Shown here in pieces: positions 46,062-55,481 of a stretch of DNA of 64,000 nt. A model generated the notes under the pieces. The model did no database searches. It had not been told where the DNA came from and was given only the letters and a program-made list of their open reading frames with translations. Each line of letters begins with the position of its first letter. The first letter of the stretch is position 1. The position numbers were made by a program, and so were the translations under genes. Source of the stretch: CBFHSF01 sp965658445 (GTDB taxonomy: Bacteria > Bacteroidota > Bacteroidia > Flavobacteriales > Schleiferiaceae); the NCBI GenBank assembly GCA_965658445.1, contig CBFHSF010000003.1:124001-188000 (forward strand). Direction: 5' to 3'.

Positions 46062-48851
46062 ATGAAAAGAATTTTACTTCTATTCTTTTGTACTCTGTTT
46101 TCACATGTCTTGCTCTCACAGACGGCGACCTACCAGGTAAAGGGAACCATCCAAATTGACGAGAGTAGCATTGAAGCCAAGAAAAATAAGAAGCTTGACT
46201 TTAATGATAACCCTTGTGCCTTGGTCATTATTTCCAAGGGAGGAGTTCATGGACTTAAGTTTGATCTCAAGGGGTTTTCTCCTTGTGGGGTTGAAGAAAG
46301 AGAAACTGAGTACTACCTATGGATACCAGCCAACACGCGTGTCATTTACCTGAAACACCCAGACCGCGGAAACCTAGAAGTGACCATCCCAACCATTATC
46401 AAGCAGGGAAAAACCTACCGAATGTACCTTCTGTCCAATGTGGTCAAGGAGACTACATACAAACAGGTTAAACCTGAGGAGATCAATTTTTATATCGATC
46501 CCCCCAATGCGAAAATTGCCATTTATCGCGCCGGTGAAAATGGGGATGTTGTATTGAGAGAACGTCAGATTAAGAACGGCCAATTTGGAAAACTTCTTAG
46601 ACCGGGACAATACCGCATTGTTCTCAAGGCAAGGAGATACGATGATTTTGAGGCAGAGTTTACCATCATTCCCGATGGAGACAGCACCTACAACTATTCA
46701 TTGGTTCCTAATTTTGCGGAGGTAACGTTTAATACGAAGCCGGAGTCTGGCGCGATCATTTACATTGACGGTAGACAGGAGGCAACAACAACCCCTGCAA
46801 CGATTAAAATTGATCCCGGTATGCGAAATATTCAACTTGAGTTGGAAGATTTTGCTACGGTGGAAATAGACACATTAATTGAAAAACAAAGGGAGTATGT
46901 TTTTGATATTCCCATGCGATCTACGGTATCTAAATCGTCCATTGTAACTGACGACGTTGCCGATATCTACTTGGACGGAAATAAAATTGCGACGGGTGGA
47001 TATTTTGGAAAACTCGTGGATGGGGAACACCACATTACCATCAAGAGAAGTAAGTATTACGAGTTTGATACTACCGTGGTTATCCAAGCGGGAGTGCCCT
47101 TTAACTTGGATAAAAAGCTAAAGCCCATTCAGGGAACCCTTCTAGTAGAATCCGTTCCCAACAAGGCGGATGTTTACATCGATGGTCGAATGATGGGAAA
47201 AACCCCATTGGTGCTAGACCTGATGATTGGACCTCACAATGTAGAGGTTAAGTCGACGGGATACGCACCGGAATATCGATCGGTTACCATTACAGAGAAT
47301 CAAGAGGTAACCCTCTTCCCAGAGCTTTCGGAGTCTATGGATATTGTGATAAACTCAGATCCGACGGGGTCCTCTGTTTACATGGACGAAGGAAATGGCT
47401 ACACTTACAAAGGAAGTACACCTTTCACTTACAGTCCGCTGGGCTCTTCAGAAAATTTGAAAATTCGATTGGAGCAGGACGGTTACAACACCTACTACAC
47501 ACAACAGGTGTTTAGAGCGGGGCAAGCCTATACCTTCCAAATGGAAAAGGTAACGGTCTCCCAAAAAGTAAATAAAATCATTGCAGCCAATGATTATGTA
47601 GATTTCTTTGATGGCCGTACGGACATGGAATTCAACTATTACGTTACAGACAATTATGGTTTTGAAATGCGAAGTACACGTTACAACAGGTACTTCCACT
47701 TTGCTTTGCCATTGACCAATGTGGCGTATCGTTCCATTCCTATAGAAACCACTACGTTTGATGCAAGCACAGGGCTATTAGAAACCAAAGACCAGCCTTT
47801 AAATACCCTGACAACAATGGGTATGCTAGGGTTTAATTACGGGTTCGGAACCTCTGATTTCTTGGTTTCCTTTGATTTGGATGCCTACCTATATGGAGGA
47901 GTTTACTTTACAGGAGGTGACATGACAACCGTTGAGCCGGTTACTCAGGGAACCACCCATTACGGTTACGGATTGGACGGTTCAGTTCGGGTTAATTTTG
48001 GAAACTTCTACGTAAGAGCCAAGACTACTTTGTATGGTTACGACAACCTACTTCAAGAACAGTTGTTCTTTACCAATGAAGGGAATTTGACGGCAGCTTC
48101 GGATCCACTTCAGGATTTGAGTCTTTCCGCTTTTACATTAGGACTTGGATTCAACCTCACTGACTCTTATGACAACTCCATGTATGAGACCTTTGGATCC
48201 AATGGTTCTTACTCGGGGTACTGGGGGTTTGTATTTGGTACGAACTCCTATGACGGGTCGCGTTTGGGTATGTTCTTCAAGAGTTACTTTGGCGGAGGAT
48301 GGTACGGCTCTATGAACTTCAACTACGATTACTCTTCCATCCCAGCGTATTCATTTAATGAATCCGGTTCCGCTTCTGACCCTGTTGGGTCTGCTTCTAC
48401 ATACAATGCCGCCATTGCGGAGAGAAAGGCAAATGGAATCGCCGCGAATTCAACCATTGACTACAGCACGTTGTCGCTAATTGATTACGAATTAGGCTAT
48501 TCGTTTGGATTCTATGAGTCTGGATATTCGTCTCTCATGCTTGAACTCAACATGTACGCTGGATTTGGATTCTCATTCCTCCAAGATGGTGTGGGAGAGC
48601 TAGACAGTGGAGAAGATCTTTACGGTCTTGGATTTAAATACTTCTTAGGATTTAGACCACGTATTGTGTACTCTGTGGATGAGGTAATCACTATTTATGC
48701 AGAGTCAACTATTTACGAATACGACAATCATTTAAGCAGCCAGTTGTACTACATGACAGACAACGGGACCAACTCTAGAACAACGTATGTGACCGATCCT
48801 GATATCACGTTCGTTCCCTTTATCACGGTCGGAATGGGCTTCCCGTTCTAA
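46062..48851 (+). CDS. Outer-membrane protein with five PEGA-like repeats
   Basis: A 929-residue exported protein with a signal peptide (about 1-20). After an N-terminal domain (about 22-135), PEGA or PEGA-like modules follow at about 140-215, 219-285, 290-355, 358-420 and 425-495, with YIDG, YLDG and YMDE turns at the expected positions. The remaining about 430 residues are Gly/Tyr-rich beta strands ending in FVPFITVGMGFPF, with the terminal Phe typical of outer-membrane barrels. I infer a barrel with a periplasmic or surface PEGA stalk. Function unknown. Confidence 0.78.
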   Translation: MKRILLLFFCTLFSHVLLSQTATYQVKGTIQIDESSIEAKKNKKLDFNDNPCALVIISKGGVHGLKFDLKGFSPCGVEERETEYYLWIPANTRVIYLKHPDRGNLEVTIPTIIKQGKTYRMYLLSNVVKETTYKQVKPEEINFYIDPPNAKIAIYRAGENGDVVLRERQIKNGQFGKLLRPGQYRIVLKARRYDDFEAEFTIIPDGDSTYNYSLVPNFAEVTFNTKPESGAIIYIDGRQEATTTPATIKIDPGMRNIQLELEDFATVEIDTLIEKQREYVFDIPMRSTVSKSSIVTDDVADIYLDGNKIATGGYFGKLVDGEHHITIKRSKYYEFDTTVVIQAGVPFNLDKKLKPIQGTLLVESVPNKADVYIDGRMMGKTPLVLDLMIGPHNVEVKSTGYAPEYRSVTITENQEVTLFPELSESMDIVINSDPTGSSVYMDEGNGYTYKGSTPFTYSPLGSSENLKIRLEQDGYNTYYTQQVFRAGQAYTFQMEKVTVSQKVNKIIAANDYVDFFDGRTDMEFNYYVTDNYGFEMRSTRYNRYFHFALPLTNVAYRSIPIETTTFDASTGLLETKDQPLNTLTTMGMLGFNYGFGTSDFLVSFDLDAYLYGGVYFTGGDMTTVEPVTQGTTHYGYGLDGSVRVNFGNFYVRAKTTLYGYDNLLQEQLFFTNEGNLTAASDPLQDLSLSAFTLGLGFNLTDSYDNSMYETFGSNGSYSGYWGFVFGTNSYDGSRLGMFFKSYFGGGWYGSMNFNYDYSSIPAYSFNESGSASDPVGSASTYNAAIAERKANGIAANSTIDYSTLSLIDYELGYSFGFYESGYSSLMLELNMYAGFGFSFLQDGVGELDSGEDLYGLGFKYFLGFRPRIVYSVDEVITIYAESTIYEYDNHLSSQLYYMTDNGTNSRTTYVTDPDITFVPFITVGMGFPF

Positions 48852-48887
48852 GAGAAAGGGAAATCGAATACATAATATAAGAAAAAC

Positions 48888-48913
48888 AAAAACCCGCCGA
48901 GAGGCGGGTTTTT
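48888..48913. terminator. Bidirectional terminator between the PEGA gene and the 48936 gene
   Basis: A perfect 11-bp stem, AAAAACCCGCC and GGCGGGTTTTT, with a GAGA tetraloop and A/T runs on both sides. It serves both converging transcripts. Confidence 0.93.
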
Positions 48914-48935
48914 TTATGTGGTTAGAACCACGATT

Positions 48936-50777
48936 TTAAAAGTCTTGGATACCAAAGATTTGTCCGTTGGCATCCTTGTTGGGTTGCCATGTTCTCACGT
49001 AAATGCTAGGCTTGTCAGGATCTTGTAGATCGATAAGCAAAAACAAATAGCCCTTATCACCGTAGTTAGAAGAATAGTAGTTCTGCTTGATCTGAATCCC
49101 GTAAGTGTGGGGGTATTTCCCAGCGAGAACTTCGTTGTCTTCAAACTGAATATTGACGTATTCCTTGGTTCTAAACAAAACCTTGAGCTTTTCCATATAC
49201 TCTTGCTTGGTGTACTTGTTGTACTCCACCTTCTCATTGTTATACAAGCCCGTGGCTGCATCCTTATTTTGCTTTACCACGTGTCCTACAATGATCAAGG
49301 CGTCATCGTCAAAAATGGAAGTCAAGTAATCCAACCTCTTGAGACAGTAGGCCGTTTTATAGTTTTCCATAAAATGGATAATCTGGTACTTGTCGGTCTC
49401 AGGCCATTTTGACTTTTTCATAATGTCGTTGATGGCGATTTGAGAAAGGGCAAATGAGATGGCTTCTACCTTTTGGTCTTTGTTAAAGACAAAGTTTACA
49501 TCCTCAGTAAAGCTGCGGTTGTTTCTTGGGAAGCTGAACTTCATCGGAATGCTTCTCACAACAATTTGATCGTTGATCTTAATCGCTACGGGTTCTGAAT
49601 TGGAACTTATGATTTCTGCCTTGCCATAGGTCAATAAGTCATTGTACATTTTGAGACCTTCTGGGGTAAACTCAGACGCCGCTGCTTGGTAATTCTTTGA
49701 GGAAATGGCAGCAACAATCTTTGACATAGGCTCCTTGTAATCTTCCACATTGATTCTCGCGGCAGACACCTTTTTTGCGTTTTTCTTTGAGGTAACTTCG
49801 GCCGCTGTAATGTAGGATGAGTTGCGATTTCTGGAAGTGTTGGTTCCAACCGCCGCAGATGGTTTTTCAGACGTTTTAAGGTTGTAACCAGACTTTTTGA
49901 ATTTAATCCTTCTGGATTCTTCCATAACCACTAAGAGGTCTTTGTCAATCCCCCATTGGTCCGCCTGTACGTATTCTATTTGCAACTGAAGCTCGTCAGG
50001 TGCCGTTGTTTGGTTGTAGAGATAAATCTTTCCAATGCCGTCTTTGAGACTTTGTATGGGGGATTTGCCGACCCCATCCCAATAGGTAAAATCCAAATTG
50101 GTAACGGGTACGCCTTTGTAGGTAGCTTCGACTTCCATTCCGAGGTTTTTGTTTTTCACTTCCTTGGAAAGGGTTCGGATTCTAATATTATCGAAAATAT
50201 CGTTGATCTTACGAGGCAGTTCTACGGAGAGAATGTCTTCGTCACCATTGCTATCCATAACGGTTACGGAACGAGAATCTGGAAGCGATTTAAGCATTAC
50301 CAAGGCCCAGTAATTATACTTAATGGCATCGGCGATTTTTCCTTCGGCCTCAGCCTTATCCGCAGATTCTACATAATCAAACACTTTGTTTTTTCTCGCC
50401 TCAAAAATCTCCGCAATTTTCTCTCTTTTGATGTAGCGTACCACCTGATAAGGATCCTCAGAAATAATGAGTCTTTCGGCCTGGGTCAAGTCACTACTGG
50501 AGTAGGTCTTAATCATGGCCTCGGTGTATTCCTCAACGGTAATGTTGTCGCCTTCTATGGTTTCTTCCAATTGAGAAGAGTACTCAGAGACGACGCGGAC
50601 TTGAATTTGAGAAATCAAATCGTCCAAAGCGGCCTTGTCGGCCTTCCTTTGGTTGATTCCCTCTCCCAATCCATATAGATACACATCCTTTTGCATCTTA
50701 ATTTCCTCAAAAGAAATCTGTCCCCATGAGAGGGTAGAGATCATTGAAAAAATAAGAACGGCGGTAATTTTCTTCAT
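48936..50777 (-). CDS. Exported protein with LPP20-like N-terminal domain
   Basis: A 613-residue protein of unknown function. The ATG at 50777 gives a clean signal peptide (MKKITAVLIFSMISTLSWGQ, 1-20); the frame is open 21 codons further upstream, but the promoter found at 50799-50826 lies inside that part. The region after the signal (about 28-80, YLYGLGEGINQRKADKAALD) resembles the LPP20 pattern of the lipoprotein at 43912. The C-terminal half is beta-rich with repeated charged strands. Divergent in orientation from the rest of the cluster but converging on it. Confidence 0.75.
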   Translation of the reverse strand: MKKITAVLIFSMISTLSWGQISFEEIKMQKDVYLYGLGEGINQRKADKAALDDLISQIQVRVVSEYSSQLEETIEGDNITVEEYTEAMIKTYSSSDLTQAERLIISEDPYQVVRYIKREKIAEIFEARKNKVFDYVESADKAEAEGKIADAIKYNYWALVMLKSLPDSRSVTVMDSNGDEDILSVELPRKINDIFDNIRIRTLSKEVKNKNLGMEVEATYKGVPVTNLDFTYWDGVGKSPIQSLKDGIGKIYLYNQTTAPDELQLQIEYVQADQWGIDKDLLVVMEESRRIKFKKSGYNLKTSEKPSAAVGTNTSRNRNSSYITAAEVTSKKNAKKVSAARINVEDYKEPMSKIVAAISSKNYQAAASEFTPEGLKMYNDLLTYGKAEIISSNSEPVAIKINDQIVVRSIPMKFSFPRNNRSFTEDVNFVFNKDQKVEAISFALSQIAINDIMKKSKWPETDKYQIIHFMENYKTAYCLKRLDYLTSIFDDDALIIVGHVVKQNKDAATGLYNNEKVEYNKYTKQEYMEKLKVLFRTKEYVNIQFEDNEVLAGKYPHTYGIQIKQNYYSSNYGDKGYLFLLIDLQDPDKPSIYVRTWQPNKDANGQIFGIQDF

Positions 50778-50798
50778 GGTGATTTGTTTTCTGCTGAA

Positions 50799-50826
50799 CA
50801 AAAATAAAGATTCCAACGAGTTACAA
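50799..50826 (-). promoter_or_regulatory. Promoter of the LPP20-domain gene
   Basis: Minus strand: TTG (50824-50826), a 17-bp spacer, then TATTTTTG (50799-50806), matching the Bacteroidota TTG / TAnnTTTG type. It sits 21 bp before the ATG at 50777 and so excludes the longer frame start. Confidence 0.7.
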
Positions 50827-50897
50827 AAAGTAAAGCTCATGAAACCTCGCGATTCTAATTCTCTAAATTCCAGATAAAAAACCAGTATGGCTATACC

Positions 50898-51476
50898 CTA
50901 GATTTGGTAAAATGAATTGTCTTGTATGTACTCCCAAACCTTTGGTGGAAGCATGGCGCTGATGTTTTTCTTGTCTGCAATGGCACGTCTAATTTCCGTG
51001 GCGCTCAACTCAATTTTGGGGGCATTGACATGGTGCACATTGGGGTGCTCGTCAAAGCGTGACTCGTGGTCTCCATGTCTTGGATAGACGTAAAGATGGT
51101 GCTTTTCGAGAATCAAATCGTGGTTTTTCCACTTGTGGAATGACGCCAAGTTGTCTTGACCCATAATCAAGGAAAATTCTCTATCAGGGTATTTTTCTGC
51201 AAGATGAGTCAGTGTGGTGATGGTGTACGAAGGCTGGGGGAGTGAAAACTCATCGTCACAGGCCCGCATGTGGTAGGGGTCTGGCAGCGCCAAATTTACC
51301 ATGTGAAGACGCTGTCTATCATTGAGTAGGGTTTGTTTCTTTTTGAGAGGATTATGGGGGGTTACCACAAACCAAAGGTCGTCCAAATCCGAATTGGCCA
51401 GCATGTGCTGAGCAATGATCACATGCCCAATGTGAATGGGGTTATAGCTTCCAAAAAACAATCCCGTTTTAGTCAT
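50898..51476 (-). CDS. nadD: Nicotinate-nucleotide adenylyltransferase
   Basis: Transfers AMP to nicotinate mononucleotide in NAD synthesis. 192 residues with the nucleotidyltransferase motif GSYNPIHIGHV (about 9-19) and the C-terminal SATEIRRAI (about 157-165). The start overlaps the gmk stop by 8 bp, so the two are translationally coupled. Confidence 0.95.
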   Translation of the reverse strand: MTKTGLFFGSYNPIHIGHVIIAQHMLANSDLDDLWFVVTPHNPLKKKQTLLNDRQRLHMVNLALPDPYHMRACDDEFSLPQPSYTITTLTHLAEKYPDREFSLIMGQDNLASFHKWKNHDLILEKHHLYVYPRHGDHESRFDEHPNVHHVNAPKIELSATEIRRAIADKKNISAMLPPKVWEYIQDNSFYQI

Positions 51477-52044
51477 TGGGTCTGTCGTTTAGGAAGTCAT
51501 TTAAAGCTCTTCTGGCCTGTTCTACTGCAGTGTCCAAGTCATCATTAACAATGGTGATATCAAATTGGGGAGCGTAAGTCAATTCGTGAGAGGCCTTGTC
51601 CATGCGTTGAATGATCTTTTCCTCAGAATCGGTGCCGCGCCCGCGGAGACGTTTTTCCAATAATTCAAGAGAGGGTGCTTGGACAAAAATGCTCAACGCT
51701 CTGTCTCCAAATTGTTTTTTGAGGTTAACGCCTCCTACGACATCGATGTCAAAAATAACCGAGTGTCCTTCGTTCCAGATTCGTTCCACTTCGGATTTAA
51801 GTGTTCCGTAATGCGTTCCGGCGTAGACTTCTTCCCACTCTAAAAACTCCTCTGCATCAATTTTTTTTACGAATTCTTCAGAAGTATAGAAGTAGTAATC
51901 TTCTCCGTGTTTTTCACTTCCGCGAGGATCTCTACTGGTGGCAGAAATGGAAAACTGCAATTCCGGGAATTCCGGCAACAGTTGTTTTACTATGGTGGTT
52001 TTACCCGAACCTGAAGGCGCAGAAAAAATGACCAATTTTCCCAT
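51469..52044 (-). CDS. gmk: Guanylate kinase
   Basis: Phosphorylates GMP to GDP. 191 residues: P-loop APSGSGKTT (9-17), the GMP-binding SATSRDPRGSEKHGEDY (from about 37) and FDIDVVGG (about 98-105). Its start codon shares one base with the yicC stop (TAATG). In the conserved yicC-gmk-nadD order. Confidence 0.97.
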   Translation of the reverse strand: MGKLVIFSAPSGSGKTTIVKQLLPEFPELQFSISATSRDPRGSEKHGEDYYFYTSEEFVKKIDAEEFLEWEEVYAGTHYGTLKSEVERIWNEGHSVIFDIDVVGGVNLKKQFGDRALSIFVQAPSLELLEKRLRGRGTDSEEKIIQRMDKASHELTYAPQFDITIVNDDLDTAVEQARRALNDFLNDRPND

Positions 52045-52904
52045 TACAATGTATTGAGCACTTGCTCTTTAATTTTTTCCAATTCGTCCTTCATGCCCAC
52101 CACAAATTTTTGAATTTCTGCGTGATTGGCTTTTGAGCCCATGGTGTTGATTTCGCGACCAATTTCTTGAGAAATAAAACCGAGCTTCTTTCCGGGAGCT
52201 GAGGTCTTCATGGTGTTTTCGAAATATTCTAAGTGCTGAGCTAATCGCACTTTTTCTTCGTTGATATCTAGTTTTTCTATGTAGAAAATCAATTCCTGTT
52301 CAAAGCGGTTGGGGTCTGCATTTTCTCCCAAGCTTTCCAATCCCTTGGCCAAGCGTTCTTTGACTCTTCCGATGCGTTCCTCTTCAAAGGGCAGTACTTT
52401 TTGAGAGTAGTCGCGGATAGCGGCAATGCGACCAGTTAAATCAGCTTCTAGACTCTTGCCTTCTGTAGATCTAAACTCATTGAGTCGTTCCAAAGCGCTT
52501 GAAATACATTCCTTTACGGAAGCCCATTCGTCCTTGTCCAATTCACCTCTTTCGGTCTTTAAGGCATCGGGCATTCTCATGGCAATGGAAAGTGTATCGC
52601 TCTCAATGCTCAATTCGGATTTGATGCCTTCCAGTTGTTTGGCGTATTCCTTAACCAATTCTGTGTTGATGGAAGTTTGGCTCTCCACCCCTGTGTTTTC
52701 CACATAGAGGTTAAAGTCCACTTTGCCTCGAACTACAGAAGCGGCGATCATATTTCTTATGTCTAATTCTACCTCTCGGTATAGAGAGGGGACCCTTACG
52801 TTGAGGTCAAGGGATTTAGAGTTGAGAGATTTGATCTCTACGGTAATTTTCTTTCCAGAAAGTTGAGTAACGGCTTTTCCGAAGCCGGTCATGGATAAAA
52901 TCAT
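52044..52904 (-). CDS. yicC: YicC-family endoribonuclease-like protein
   Basis: A 286-residue protein started at the ATG at 52904, which gives MILSMTGFGKA, the classic YicC N-terminus. The C-terminal DUF1732 part is seen in GKKLGFISQEIGREINTMGSKANHAEIQ. YicC proteins are reported to be endoribonucleases in E. coli. The frame is open seven codons more, but that reads MHKIAPS before the family start. Next to gmk as in many genomes. Confidence 0.93.
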   Translation of the reverse strand: MILSMTGFGKAVTQLSGKKITVEIKSLNSKSLDLNVRVPSLYREVELDIRNMIAASVVRGKVDFNLYVENTGVESQTSINTELVKEYAKQLEGIKSELSIESDTLSIAMRMPDALKTERGELDKDEWASVKECISSALERLNEFRSTEGKSLEADLTGRIAAIRDYSQKVLPFEEERIGRVKERLAKGLESLGENADPNRFEQELIFYIEKLDINEEKVRLAQHLEYFENTMKTSAPGKKLGFISQEIGREINTMGSKANHAEIQKFVVGMKDELEKIKEQVLNTL

Positions 52905-52935
52905 AGACGGTGCTATTTTGTGCAAAGGTATTTAA

Positions 52936-53850
52936 TCAGGCGGAATCCAATTTTTTAGTTGACTTTCGATAACTGACCATTCCCACCCCCGCAAAAATGA
53001 ACACTGCAGAGATGACTTTTGTCCAGTCCAAAGTGTCTACTCCCGCCCATAGAGAAAAGGTGGTGGCAAAGAAAGGTTGCAAGTAAATATAGATACTCAC
53101 TGTGGTGCTGGCCACGGTCTTCATCGCATAAATGTTTAACAAATACGCAAAGAAGGTGGTAAAGACCACGACAAATGCAATTTTCAGCCATACACCTTGA
53201 TCAAAGGCTTCCCAAGGGGTGTCTGCCACTTGGTGAATGGAAAAGGGAATGACATAGAGCAAACCAAAGAGGAAAACGTATTTAATCACTTGTAGTGGAC
53301 TGTACTTGGCCATCAAGGGTTTTACCACCACCAGATAAAGTCCATAACTCAAGGCATTGAGCAAAACCAAAAGGTTCCCTAAACCCTCTCCTGCGGCAAA
53401 TAAATTGGCACTTCCACCTTGAGAAATTAGGAGGATTGCGCCCGTTGCTCCCACGGCAATTCCAATGATCTTTAATGGGGAGAGTGGGTCTTTTAGAATG
53501 ATGGCGGACAACAATAATACCAATACTGGATTGATGGTCATGATGATGGAGGCATTGATGGGTGTGGTCAAATTGAGGCCTTCAAAAAAGAACATTTGAT
53601 TGGCAGCCACCCCAAAGAGTCCTGCCAACGCCATTCGGCCCAAGTCCTTTCTTTCAATTTTGGTTTCTCCATTTGAGGTGAAAGAGGCAAAAAGCCAAAA
53701 GAGTCCCGTAGCTCCAATGGCCCGAATGAGAATAAATTCCCTTGGGTCTAGAAAGCCCTTCATGACATCTTTGGCCAATAAGTAATTGAGCCCGTAAATC
53801 AGGGCTACTGCCAAAAGAGCTCCGTGAGCCTTTAGCAATTCGCGCTTCAC
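52936..53850 (-). CDS. EamA/DMT-family transporter
   Basis: A 304-residue inner-membrane protein with about ten transmembrane helices in two EamA repeats (about 8-145 and 155-295). Drug/metabolite-type exporters of this family move amino acids or other small metabolites, the substrate here unknown. It overlaps the arsC-like gene by 4 bp (ATGA) and precedes yicC by 31 bp. Confidence 0.88.
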   Translation of the reverse strand: MKRELLKAHGALLAVALIYGLNYLLAKDVMKGFLDPREFILIRAIGATGLFWLFASFTSNGETKIERKDLGRMALAGLFGVAANQMFFFEGLNLTTPINASIIMTINPVLVLLLSAIILKDPLSPLKIIGIAVGATGAILLISQGGSANLFAAGEGLGNLLVLLNALSYGLYLVVVKPLMAKYSPLQVIKYVFLFGLLYVIPFSIHQVADTPWEAFDQGVWLKIAFVVVFTTFFAYLLNIYAMKTVASTTVSIYIYLQPFFATTFSLWAGVDTLDWTKVISAVFIFAGVGMVSYRKSTKKLDSA

Positions 53851-54194
53851 GACAAGGCGGCTTTTGCAGCTTCTACTACCTTCTTACTATTCCCTATAAA
53901 AATGTCATTATCCATAACAAGTACTGGGCGCTTGAGGAAGGTGTATTCCTGAAGGATGTACTTTTTAAAGTCTTCCTCGGTGAGGTTCATTTCGTGAAGT
54001 CCAAGGCCACGGTACTTCATGGCGCGCTTGCTAAAAAGAGATTCATACGATCCCGAAAGTGCCTTCATCTCTTCCAATTCTGCCTCCGTGATGGGTTCTG
54101 ATTTTATCTCTCGCAAAACGGCGCCTTCAGTAGGCCATTCTTTGAGTATTCTTTGGCAAGTGGTACAGGTGGCTAGGTGGTATATTTTCTTCAC
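53847..54194 (-). CDS. ArsC/Spx-family thioredoxin-fold protein
   Basis: A 115-residue protein of the arsenate-reductase-like family. It starts MKKIYHLATCTTCQRILKE, where CTTC (10-13) is a CxxC rather than the single Cys of classical ArsC, so it resembles Spx/MgsR-like or YffB-like proteins. No arsenic-resistance genes are near. First gene of the 54194 to 50898 operon. Confidence 0.85.
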   Translation of the reverse strand: MKKIYHLATCTTCQRILKEWPTEGAVLREIKSEPITEAELEEMKALSGSYESLFSKRAMKYRGLGLHEMNLTEEDFKKYILQEYTFLKRPVLVMDNDIFIGNSKKVVEAAKAALS

Positions 54195-54277
54195 GATATT
54201 TCAAATTTGGTTGACCCAAAAACACAATGCAAACCTCTATTGTTTCGAGTAAGGCAAGGGCTTTGAACAAAGGTACA

Positions 54278-54304
54278 TTGTTTCAATGGTCTTTCTTACC
54301 TTTG
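54278..54304 (+). promoter_or_regulatory. Promoter of the trans-sulfuration enzyme gene
   Basis: TTG (54278-54280), 16-bp spacer, TACCTTTG (54297-54304). Predicted start near 54309, giving a leader of about 12 bases before the ATG at 54321. Confidence 0.6.
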
Positions 54305-54320
54305 TCTTTTATTTTAGACT

Positions 54321-55478
54321 ATGAACAAAGAGATGAAGTTTGGCACCAAAGCCATTCACGGAGGTCAATCTCCGGATCCTTCTACTGGGGCGGTTATGCC
54401 TCCTATATATCAAACCTCTACATACGCTCAAGCACGTCCTGGTGAACACAGCGGTTACGAGTACTCAAGAACTCAGAACCCTACGCGTCACGCGCTAGAA
54501 AAAGCCTTGGCTTCCATCGAAAACGGAACCCATGGGTTGGCTTTCGGATCAGGATTGGCAGCTGTAGATGCTGTTGTTAAGTTGTTGAAGCCTGGCGATG
54601 AGGTAATTTCTACCAACGACTTGTACGGAGGTACCTATAGGCTCTTTACCAAAATTTTTGAAGATTTTGGCATCGTATTTCACTTTGTAGACATGCAAGA
54701 CGTGGATCAAGTGGCGCAAAAAATCAATGCGAACACCAAGTTGATTTGGATAGAAACGCCAACCAACCCCATGTTGAGTATTATTGATATTCAAGCGGTT
54801 GCTGCCATTGCTCAGAAGAATGAGATTTTGGTAACCGTAGACAATACTTTCGCAACGCCTTACTTGCAAAACCCATTGGACTTGGGCGCAGACATCGTTT
54901 TACACTCTGCCACGAAGTACTTGGGAGGGCACTCCGACGTAGTTTTGGGAGCTCTTGTTGTAAAAGACGCGGACCTAGCGGAGAAGCTTTACTTTATTCA
55001 GAATTCATCGGGAGCGGTTTGTGGTCCTATGGATAGCTTCTTGGTATTGCGAGGAATCAAAACCTTACACGTCAGAGTCGATAGACATTGTCAGAATGGA
55101 GAGGCTGTAGCTCACTACCTGAGAAAGCATCCCAAGATTGACAAAGTATACTGGCCTGGATTTACTGACCACCCCAATCATGACATTGCAGCCAAACAAA
55201 TGAGAAACTTTGGCGGCATGGTATCGTTTACCGTTAAGGGAGATAAAATGGAGGACGCCTTTACGGTGGTTTCTTCTATGGAAGTCTTTACCCTTGCGGA
55301 GTCTCTTGGAGGTGTAGAATCTCTAAGTGGACACCCTGCTTCTATGACCCACGCAGCCATACCGGCTGAGGAGAGAAGAAAAACAGGTGTGGTTGATTCG
55401 CTTATTCGCTTAAGCGTTGGTATTGAAGATTCAGAAGATTTGATTGCCGATCTAGAACAGGCATTAGCAAAGATTTAA
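54321..55478 (+). CDS. metB: Cystathionine gamma-synthase/lyase-type PLP enzyme
   Basis: A 385-residue PLP enzyme of the Cys/Met metabolism family (trans-sulfuration). The Schiff-base Lys lies in HSATKYLGGHSDVVLGA (about 194-210). N-terminal TKAIHGGQSPDPSTGAV and GYEYSRTQNPTRHALE are typical of this clade. Whether it is cystathionine gamma-synthase or gamma-lyase cannot be separated from motifs alone; the symbol is a best guess. The RCK gene follows 3 bp later. Confidence 0.85.
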   Translation: MNKEMKFGTKAIHGGQSPDPSTGAVMPPIYQTSTYAQARPGEHSGYEYSRTQNPTRHALEKALASIENGTHGLAFGSGLAAVDAVVKLLKPGDEVISTNDLYGGTYRLFTKIFEDFGIVFHFVDMQDVDQVAQKINANTKLIWIETPTNPMLSIIDIQAVAAIAQKNEILVTVDNTFATPYLQNPLDLGADIVLHSATKYLGGHSDVVLGALVVKDADLAEKLYFIQNSSGAVCGPMDSFLVLRGIKTLHVRVDRHCQNGEAVAHYLRKHPKIDKVYWPGFTDHPNHDIAAKQMRNFGGMVSFTVKGDKMEDAFTVVSSMEVFTLAESLGGVESLSGHPASMTHAAIPAEERRKTGVVDSLIRLSVGIEDSEDLIADLEQALAKI

Positions 55479-55481
55479 ATT

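Noticed and set aside
49956..50678. 240-residue frame on the plus strand
   Set aside because: Antisense to the LPP20-domain gene, which has a signal peptide and its own promoter and terminator.
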